A stretch of 59,377 nt of DNA from Alkalihalophilus marmarensis DSM 21297 (GTDB lineage Bacteria; Bacillota; Bacilli; Bacillales; Bacillaceae_D): contig NZ_ATAE01000093.1 of assembly GCF_000474275.2 (NCBI RefSeq), positions 1 to 59,377 of the forward strand. The letters run 5' to 3'. Both the position numbers and the translations under genes were made by a program. The notes beneath the pieces are model-generated. The model saw nothing but the letters and a program-made list of their open reading frames with translations, made no database searches and was not told the origin of the DNA. The stretch's first letter is position 1. The number at the start of each line of letters is the position of its first letter. This document shows positions 54,619-59,377 of this stretch, piece by piece.

Positions 54619-55332
54619 ATGATCAGGTGGATGAGAGGCGTAGCGTTTGCGCTCAGTATAGTGGGACTGCTTTTTTTAATACAATATCAATTTATCAGTA
54701 AAGATTCGGCGACATGGCATCTGCCTTTATCAGGCAAGATTATAGTCGTTGACCCAGGCCATGGCGGGATTGACGGAGGTGCCGTGTCAAAACAAGGTCT
54801 GCTTGAAAAAGAAGTTACATTAGCAATAAGCGAACACCTAAGAGACTATCTTCAAGAAGCAGGTGCACTTGTATTAATGACAAGAGAGGAAGACCGTGAT
54901 TTAGCAGGTGAGGGAACAAAGAAAATCAGGCATCGTAAAATTGAGGATTTGAAAAGACGGGTTGAGATCGTCAATGAGTCAGATGCCGATATGTTTGTGA
55001 CCATCCACCTTAATGCGATACCTTCACCTAAATGGAGCGGGGCACAAACGTTCTATCATCGAGCAATTCCTGAAAATGAAGGACTGGCCAAATTTGTGCA
55101 AGATCAAATTCGGACGAATTTAGAGAATACAGAAAGAATAGCTAAGCCTATTGATAATATCTTCTTATTAAAGAAAGCAGAAATCCCAGGGGTGTTGGTA
55201 GAGGCAGGGTTCTTATCTCATCCAACAGAAGCGTCAATGCTGCAGACCGAGGCGTATCAAGATAAGGTCGCAGCTTCAATTTACCAAGGGATCATGAGAT
55301 ATTATACGAATGAAGAAGAACCTGTCTCATAA
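54619..55332 (+). CDS. cwlD: Germination-specific N-acetylmuramoyl-L-alanine amidase CwlD
   Basis: CwlD removes stem peptides from spore cortex muramic acid, so that PdaA can form muramic-delta-lactam, needed for cortex lysis at germination. The 237-residue Amidase_3 protein has an N-terminal signal anchor (about 7-24), zinc ligands His48 and Glu63 (DPGHGG and EKEV segments), an IHLNA histidine and the catalytic Glu in LVEAGF. GGGGGAAGG precedes ATG 54619. Downstream of ybaK. Confidence 0.95.
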   Translation: MIRWMRGVAFALSIVGLLFLIQYQFISKDSATWHLPLSGKIIVVDPGHGGIDGGAVSKQGLLEKEVTLAISEHLRDYLQEAGALVLMTREEDRDLAGEGTKKIRHRKIEDLKRRVEIVNESDADMFVTIHLNAIPSPKWSGAQTFYHRAIPENEGLAKFVQDQIRTNLENTERIAKPIDNIFLLKKAEIPGVLVEAGFLSHPTEASMLQTEAYQDKVAASIYQGIMRYYTNEEEPVS

Positions 55333-55417
55333 TTCTAACGAGGTGGAAACGGATTCACGGTCCTTATGCAGAATATGCTATACTAGGCATATAACTGGTT
55401 AAAGGATGGTGTTCATA

Positions 55418-56473
55418 TTGGTAACAGAAACGACAATTGTCGAAGCCTTAAAACGAGTCAAAGATCGTGATTTAAATAAAAGCATCGTCGAAACTGGTGG
55501 TGTACGTGAAGTAAAGATTAAAGGCGGAAATGTCAGCGTCAAGATTGCTCTTGCCAAAACAGGCACAGCAGAACAAATGGAAGTGCAGCAGGAAGTAGTT
55601 AATGTATTAAAAGGAGAAGGGGCAGAGTCTGTAGGCCTGCGCTTTGAAGAGTTGACAGAACAAGAGTTGAAGTCGGCTGGCGGGTTAAAAGAAGCGGCAT
55701 TTGAAGGCCCTTCTATTCTTGCTCCTGACAGCCCAACCACGTTTATTGCGGTAACAAGCGGCAAGGGCGGCGTTGGAAAGTCAACTGTATCTGTTAATGT
55801 GGCGACAACACTAGCTCGTCTTGGAAAGCGTGTCGGGATTATTGATGCAGATATCTATGGCTTTAGTGTGCCGGATATGATGGGAATTGAAGAGCGTCCC
55901 AAAGTCATTGCAGACCGTATTTATCCTGTAGAACGCTTTGGTGTAAAAGTCATTTCTATGGGCTTCTTCGTTGAAGATAATGCACCCGTGATCTGGCGTG
56001 GACCAATGCTAGGTAAAATGCTTAATCAGTTCTTTAGTGACATTGAGTGGGGCGAGCTTGATTACTTAATCCTTGATTTGCCGCCGGGTACAGGTGATGT
56101 TGCCCTTGATTTACATACAATGCTTCCTCATTCAAAAGAAATTTTGGTGACAACGCCTCATGCTACAGCAGCATTTGTAGCTGCACGTGCAGGTACAATG
56201 GCTATTAAAACACATCATGAAATTCTTGGTGTCGTTGAGAACATGGCATACTTTGAAAGCAAGACAACAGGAGAGAAAGAATATGTGTTTGGCCGCGGAG
56301 GCGGAGAACGTTTAGCAGAAGAATTGAAAACCGATATTCTTGGCCAAATTCCTCTTGGACAACCTGACATCGATGAAAATGACTTTGCGCCTTCTATTTA
56401 TGCTGAGGATCATCCGAATGGTCTGATTTATAAAGAAATTGCCGAGAAAATTATTGCAAAAATCGAAAAGTAA
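55418..56473 (+). CDS. salA: Mrp/SalA family P-loop ATPase
   Basis: An Mrp/Nbp35-type ParA-like ATPase. Homologues carry iron-sulfur clusters, and SalA regulates extracellular protease expression (scoC) in B. subtilis. The 351-residue protein has an N-terminal MIP18-like domain (to about 90) and Walker A GKGGVGKST (115-123) with the deviant lysine signature. The start is TTG 55418, six bases after GGATGGTG; ATG 55406 has no site. A near -10 TATACT (55379-55384) has only a weak -35. Shares a terminator with gerD. Confidence 0.9.
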   Translation: MVTETTIVEALKRVKDRDLNKSIVETGGVREVKIKGGNVSVKIALAKTGTAEQMEVQQEVVNVLKGEGAESVGLRFEELTEQELKSAGGLKEAAFEGPSILAPDSPTTFIAVTSGKGGVGKSTVSVNVATTLARLGKRVGIIDADIYGFSVPDMMGIEERPKVIADRIYPVERFGVKVISMGFFVEDNAPVIWRGPMLGKMLNQFFSDIEWGELDYLILDLPPGTGDVALDLHTMLPHSKEILVTTPHATAAFVAARAGTMAIKTHHEILGVVENMAYFESKTTGEKEYVFGRGGGERLAEELKTDILGQIPLGQPDIDENDFAPSIYAEDHPNGLIYKEIAEKIIAKIEK

Positions 56474-56503
56474 AAAAAGAAGCCGCTTTGGCTTCTTTTT
56501 TTT
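56472..56503. terminator. Bidirectional terminator between salA and gerD
   Basis: A stem of seven A plus GAAGCC (56472-56484) pairs with GGCTTC plus T run (56490-56502), loop GCTTT. A and T runs on both sides allow termination from either strand of the convergent genes. Confidence 0.9.
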
Positions 56504-57167
56504 ATCCACCTGAAGATTGGCCGCCGCTTCCACTTCCACCTCCACCGCCGCCTTCTTCTTGTTGCTGTTCCTCTTGCTGTTTCTTCTCTTCTTCTGCTTT
56601 GGCTGGATCTTGTTTCTTCATTTGCTCCTCAGCAACACTGCCTAAGATCTCACTAATTTTTGCAACGAAATAAGGACTCTCAAAGGCCTCAGACATAACA
56701 GTCATCACTTGCTGGCGGTATTCCTTTGACTTCATAACCTCAAGCACCGTTTCTTCCATTTCGGGATTTTGCAGAACGGTGATCATCATGCCTTGGTATT
56801 CAGGGTCTTTCATTAAACCTTTTAGCATCTTTTCATTTTCTGTCTGCATACTTTCTGCAAAGGTTTTTGCAAACTCAGGATCACGCATCACTTCTTGCCA
56901 AAAAGCTCTCCCCTTTTCAGAGGTTAAGGTTTCTTGGATTGTTTCTTTCACATACGCATTGTCCATTACCAGCTCATGACGCATTTCTTCTTCGTTCATA
57001 ATTTCTTGAATCGCTTGCTTGCCCTCATCGGTCTTAAGCATATCGACCATCATCTTTTTAGTACCTTCATAATCTGTATTATTGCCACCGCTTCCTTCAG
57101 CAGTTGCGCAGCTTATTAGTGTAAGTATAGCTGAGCACACAATCAACCCATGAAGAAATTTTTTCAT
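56502..57167 (-). CDS. gerD: Spore germination lipoprotein GerD
   Basis: GerD clusters nutrient germinant receptors in the spore inner membrane. The 221-residue product has a signal peptide with lipobox LISC, the lipidated residue being Cys20. A helical domain (about 35-180) follows. The C-terminal 45 residues are low-complexity: Glu/Gln/Lys-rich, then Gly/Ser-rich, ending SGGQSSGG. ATG 57167 has GGAGGTG upstream on the minus strand. It converges with salA and diverges from kbaA. Confidence 0.93.
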   Translation of the reverse strand: MKKFLHGLIVCSAILTLISCATAEGSGGNNTDYEGTKKMMVDMLKTDEGKQAIQEIMNEEEMRHELVMDNAYVKETIQETLTSEKGRAFWQEVMRDPEFAKTFAESMQTENEKMLKGLMKDPEYQGMMITVLQNPEMEETVLEVMKSKEYRQQVMTVMSEAFESPYFVAKISEILGSVAEEQMKKQDPAKAEEEKKQQEEQQQEEGGGGGGSGSGGQSSGG

Positions 57168-57197
57168 GACAGCTGCTCACCTCCTTCGCTTTGTCAT

Positions 57198-57228
57198 TAA
57201 TTTGAGATATTTATTAAAAAAATATGCA
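57198..57228 (-). promoter_or_regulatory. Possible sigma-G promoter of gerD
   Basis: On the minus strand TGCATA (57228-57223), 18 bases, then CAAATTA (57204-57198), which fits TGMATA-N18-CATNNTA with one mismatch. gerD is a sigma-G gene in B. subtilis. Confidence 0.45.
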
Positions 57229-57312
57229 TGAGTAACGGTGAACAACTAGCATTTTTTAATCCTGATTGATACAATCATGACAGTATGTTTAACGATTTTG
57301 GAGGAAATGCCA

Positions 57313-57918
57313 GTGAATAGTCGGAAAGTGGTATATTTATTTTTTTCTACATTGCTTGTAGGAAGTTTAAGTGGAGCAATTGTTGGCTTTATTATTGATT
57401 TTGATGTGTATACAGGCGGGGACATTACAAATATGGTAGTCGGGGTCATTTGGCTGCTTGGGATCAGTGCGGCATTTAGCTTAGTAAGTCAAATGGGCTT
57501 CTTTGCCTACTTGACGCTGCACCGGTTTGGACTCGGTTTATTTAAATCGGCTAGGCTTTGGAACAGAATACAAGTGGTTCTGATTGCGTTTGTCATTTTT
57601 GATTTAATTTATCTGCGGTATATTGCCTTTGCAACAGAAGGTGAGACGATTCTGAACTATACCATTATGCCGGTTTTACTGTTAGCATATGGGTTAGTCA
57701 TTGCTTACCTTAAAGCAAAAGACACAAATCAAGGAGCATTTATTCCAGCTTTGTTTTTCATCGTGGTTGTTACGACGATTGAATGGGTGCCAGCTCTAAC
57801 GGTAAATGACCCTAAATGGTTATGGATGTATTTTGCACCGCTTATCTCAGCAAATACATGGCAGCTGCTTACTCTTCATAAGCTGACAAATCAACCAAAT
57901 ACGAAAGCTCGAGCATAG
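57313..57918 (+). CDS. kbaA: KinB-signalling pathway activation protein KbaA
   Basis: KbaA is a membrane protein needed for activation of the sporulation kinase KinB. The 201-residue product has about six hydrophobic segments and no obvious enzymatic motif. I chose GTG 57313, since GGAGG (57300-57304) is eight bases upstream; ATG 57307 would be only two bases from it. The stop codon lies in the loop of the following terminator hairpin. Flanked by gerD and pdaB as in B. subtilis. Confidence 0.88.
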   Translation: MNSRKVVYLFFSTLLVGSLSGAIVGFIIDFDVYTGGDITNMVVGVIWLLGISAAFSLVSQMGFFAYLTLHRFGLGLFKSARLWNRIQVVLIAFVIFDLIYLRYIAFATEGETILNYTIMPVLLLAYGLVIAYLKAKDTNQGAFIPALFFIVVVTTIEWVPALTVNDPKWLWMYFAPLISANTWQLLTLHKLTNQPNTKARA

Positions 57919-57935
57919 TCGCTCGAGCTTTTTTT
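57904..57935. terminator. Terminator overlapping the kbaA stop codon
   Basis: AAAGCTCGAGC (57904-57914) pairs perfectly with GCTCGAGCTTT (57921-57931), loop ATAGTC, then T. The loop contains the kbaA stop (57916-57918). The reverse-strand run of A before the stem also allows use by convergent pdaB. Confidence 0.9.
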
Positions 57936-57939
57936 ATTT

Positions 57940-58701
57940 CTATTTAATTTCTTCGCTTTCAGCTTCAGTGCTTGCCATCAGTTCTTCAACTGATATAAAA
58001 GTAAAACCTTTTTCTTTTAATTGATCAATAACGATAGGAAGGGCTTTATCAGTCTGCTTTACAGAATCTGATGCATGGAACAAAAGAACGTCTCCGGATG
58101 TCGTGTTGTTTACGACATTATCTACAATGACATCGACTCCTGGATTTTGATAGTCGAGAGAATCCACGCTCCAATGTACAACACTGTAATCTTGTTTTTC
58201 AGCAAGGGTCAGGATTCGTTTATCAAAAGCCCCATTTGGAGGTCTAAGCAACGTTGGCTTTTCTCCAGCTAATTCAGTAAGAACTTGTTTACTCCTCACT
58301 AGATCTTTCCTCACCTTTTCATCTTCCCATGACGTATAGCTCTTATATTGATAGCCATGGCTTCCGATTAAATGACCGGCCTCTTTAATTTGCTTTACTA
58401 AATCAGGATACCGCTCGGCCCAGGATGCAGAGACAAAGAACGTTGCTTGATCAACACCCTTTTGAGTTAACACATCAAGGATCGGGCCAACCTGTTTATC
58501 TCCCCAGCTTAAATTAAAAGTGAGTGCGATACGGTTATCATCTGTCTCCGCTTTGTAAAACGCCTGTGGTCCTTCTGATGTTGAAAAAACAGGAAGCTGG
58601 GCTCGTTCGATATATAAGAACCCTGCAGCAAAAAGTGCCATAACAATAATTAAAGATAATTGCTTCATACGTTTCGCATGAATGACCCAAATAAACTTCA
58701 T
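57940..58701 (-). CDS. pdaB: PdaB family spore polysaccharide deacetylase-like protein
   Basis: PdaB is a NodB-fold protein required for late spore stability in B. subtilis. The 253-residue product has a signal anchor (about 14-31) and a deacetylase domain (about 55-245). Where the catalytic Asp of the TFDDG motif is expected, it has Asn63 (TFNLSWGD), and the HSxxH metal motif is incomplete (GSHGYQY). The start is ATG 58701 with GAGGGGG upstream; a longer frame to 58770 crosses the promoter. Convergent with kbaA. Confidence 0.92.
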   Translation of the reverse strand: MKFIWVIHAKRMKQLSLIIVMALFAAGFLYIERAQLPVFSTSEGPQAFYKAETDDNRIALTFNLSWGDKQVGPILDVLTQKGVDQATFFVSASWAERYPDLVKQIKEAGHLIGSHGYQYKSYTSWEDEKVRKDLVRSKQVLTELAGEKPTLLRPPNGAFDKRILTLAEKQDYSVVHWSVDSLDYQNPGVDVIVDNVVNNTTSGDVLLFHASDSVKQTDKALPIVIDQLKEKGFTFISVEELMASTEAESEEIK

Positions 58702-58732
58702 TAATGATCCCCCTCGTCCACCTTTTAGGATA

Positions 58733-58761
58733 AATTTATGCAAAGTATTAGAACATATGAA
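58733..58761 (-). promoter_or_regulatory. Sporulation (sigma-E type) promoter of pdaB
   Basis: On the minus strand TTCATATG (58761-58754), 13 bases, CATAAATT (58740-58733) resembles the sigma-E pattern (TCATATT, then CATACAAT). Expression in the mother cell or forespore is expected for pdaB. Confidence 0.6.
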
Positions 58762-58874
58762 TAAAAACATTAGGTTTAGAAAACAATTTAGTTAGATGAC
58801 ACTTGTAAGATATAACCAATTAAAGAAAACGAGTATATAAAGCTGTTGAGTCTCTAAAGGTTGAGGTGTTGCTT

Positions 58875-59102
58875 GTGTTAGGTTTTTTGTTAAATAGTAA
58901 AGAAGTAATTGAAGTGGAATACATGTTGAAAAGAGAGATGGAAGAACTCTTATTAGATTTATCCGACCCTAGAATAGATGAGGTCGTAAAAAAAGCCATG
59001 GAAGAAAAGTATCAAATTGTGTACGGCATCTACAAACGGTTTGTCCCCCCAAATGAGCGAATGAAATATATGCTTCAAAAAAATAAGAAACATACTCAGT
59101 GA
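58875..59102 (+). CDS. Small conserved-looking hypothetical protein
   Basis: I do not recognise a named family. The 75-residue product is helical and charged, with EYMLKREMEELLLDLSDPR, then VVKKAMEEKYQIVYGIYKRF and a PPNERMKYM motif near the C-terminus. No membrane segment or signal peptide. GTG 58875 is chosen because GAGGTG (58863-58868) lies six bases upstream; GTG 58866 is inside that site. It sits alone between pdaB and an rRNA promoter region, and a hairpin follows. Codon pattern and binding site support a real gene. Confidence 0.7.
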   Translation: MLGFLLNSKEVIEVEYMLKREMEELLLDLSDPRIDEVVKKAMEEKYQIVYGIYKRFVPPNERMKYMLQKNKKHTQ

Positions 59103-59105
59103 AAG

Positions 59106-59130
59106 GGGGAGGCATTGCCTTCCTTTTTCT
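59106..59130 (+). terminator. Probable terminator after the small gene
   Basis: GGGAGGCA (59107-59114) pairs with TGCCTTCC (59116-59123, one wobble), followed by TTTTTCTTTT. Confidence 0.6.
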
Positions 59131-59180
59131 TTTGCCTTAATCCACTACAATGAATGAATAAAAAAATCATTAAAAAATCG

Positions 59181-59209
59181 TTGACTTCAAAAAATGGACA
59201 TGCTATATT
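59181..59209 (+). promoter_or_regulatory. rRNA operon promoter P1
   Basis: TTGACT (59181-59186), 17 bases, TATATT (59204-59209). An A/T-rich stretch lies upstream. It pairs with a second promoter 85 bases downstream, the tandem arrangement of Bacillus rrn operons. Confidence 0.8.
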
Positions 59210-59265
59210 AGTACATACCGCAAGGGAACAACAAACAACATTGAAAAATATTTCAAAAAAGATTG

Positions 59266-59294
59266 TTGACTTCCACATGAAGATGCGGTAAGAT
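59266..59294 (+). promoter_or_regulatory. rRNA operon promoter P2
   Basis: TTGACT (59266-59271), 17 bases, TAAGAT (59289-59294), preceded by an A/T-rich tract. Together with P1 this predicts a 16S-23S-5S operon to the right. Confidence 0.85.
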
Positions 59295-59377
59295 AACTAA
59301 GTCGCCAACGAGCGACGGACAAGTTCTTTGAAAACTGAACAAAAGCCAAGCGAAATAGAGATACATGATATCTCGTC
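59295..59377 (+). promoter_or_regulatory. Leader of an rRNA operon, with boxA-like element
   Basis: After P2 there is a GTCGC/GCGAC hairpin (59301-59316), the segment GTTCTTTGAAAACTGAAC (59323-59340) typical of Bacillaceae pre-16S leaders and boxA-like, and a perfect GAGATA/TATCTC hairpin (59358-59374). The 16S gene itself is beyond the window. Confidence 0.8.

Overview
The window is chromosomal DNA from a low-GC, endospore-forming Bacillota, almost certainly a member of the Bacillaceae. The gene order matches the origin-proximal ctsR-to-rpsI super-cluster of Bacillus subtilis and its alkaliphilic relatives nearly one for one. Other pointers are strong GGAGG ribosome binding sites, frequent TTG and GTG starts, sigma-A promoters with 17-base spacers, a cysteine T-box, L10- and L13-type leaders, and sporulation genes (cwlD, gerD, kbaA, pdaB). 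Genus and species cannot be fixed from the sequence alone; several proteins look like those of alkaliphilic bacilli. I see no insertion sequence, prophage, CRISPR array, integrase or toxin-antitoxin pair.

Layout. 1-600: a 5S-rRNA-like 3' tail with terminator, an intergenic stretch with a recurring GCGCAATAAAC-like motif, then the CtsR-regulated promoter. 594-5240: heat-shock/protein-arginine-kinase operon ctsR-mcsA-mcsB-clpC. 5390-9080: radA, disA (c-di-AMP synthase) and a PIN-TRAM membrane protein. 9307-16151: ispD-ispF, gltX, a tRNA-Cys T-box, then cysE-cysS-mrnC-rlmB-rae1. 16228-18271: sigH, rpmG, secE, nusG. 18431-29229: rplK-rplA, rplJ-rplL, an rsmC-like methyltransferase, rpoB-rpoC. 29318-34052: L7Ae-like gene, rpsL-rpsG-fusA-tuf (str). 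34353-49493: the S10-spc-alpha cluster from rpsJ to rplQ, including secY, adk, map, infA and the very small rpmJ. 49681-53973: ecfA1-ecfA2-ecfT (ECF transporter energizing module), truA, rplM-rpsI. 54119-59102: ybaK-cwlD, salA/mrp, gerD (minus), kbaA, pdaB (minus) and an unrecognised 75-codon gene. 59161-59377: tandem rRNA promoters and the leader of an rRNA operon whose 16S gene lies beyond the window.

How the parts work together. Most genes make the transcription and translation machinery: RNA polymerase beta, beta' and alpha, NusG, SigH, 33 ribosomal proteins plus two ribosome-linked RNA-binding proteins, EF-G, EF-Tu, IF-1, two tRNA synthetases, and rRNA or tRNA modification and maturation enzymes. 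Protein export (SecE, SecY), N-terminal processing (Map), nucleotide balance (Adk) and vitamin uptake energy (EcfAAT) are embedded in them. The right end adds spore cortex, germination and phosphorelay functions, with sporulation-type promoters visible upstream of ybaK, gerD and pdaB.

The window is largely a conserved core region. The observations most worth a second look are at the RNA level: two 23S L1-stalk look-alikes before rplK and rplA, a three-way-junction RNA between those genes, and a hairpin lying exactly between the nusG ribosome binding site and its start codon. Two enzymes have altered key residues: adenylate kinase has lost its zinc CXXC pair, and PdaB has Asn where the deacetylase Asp is expected.
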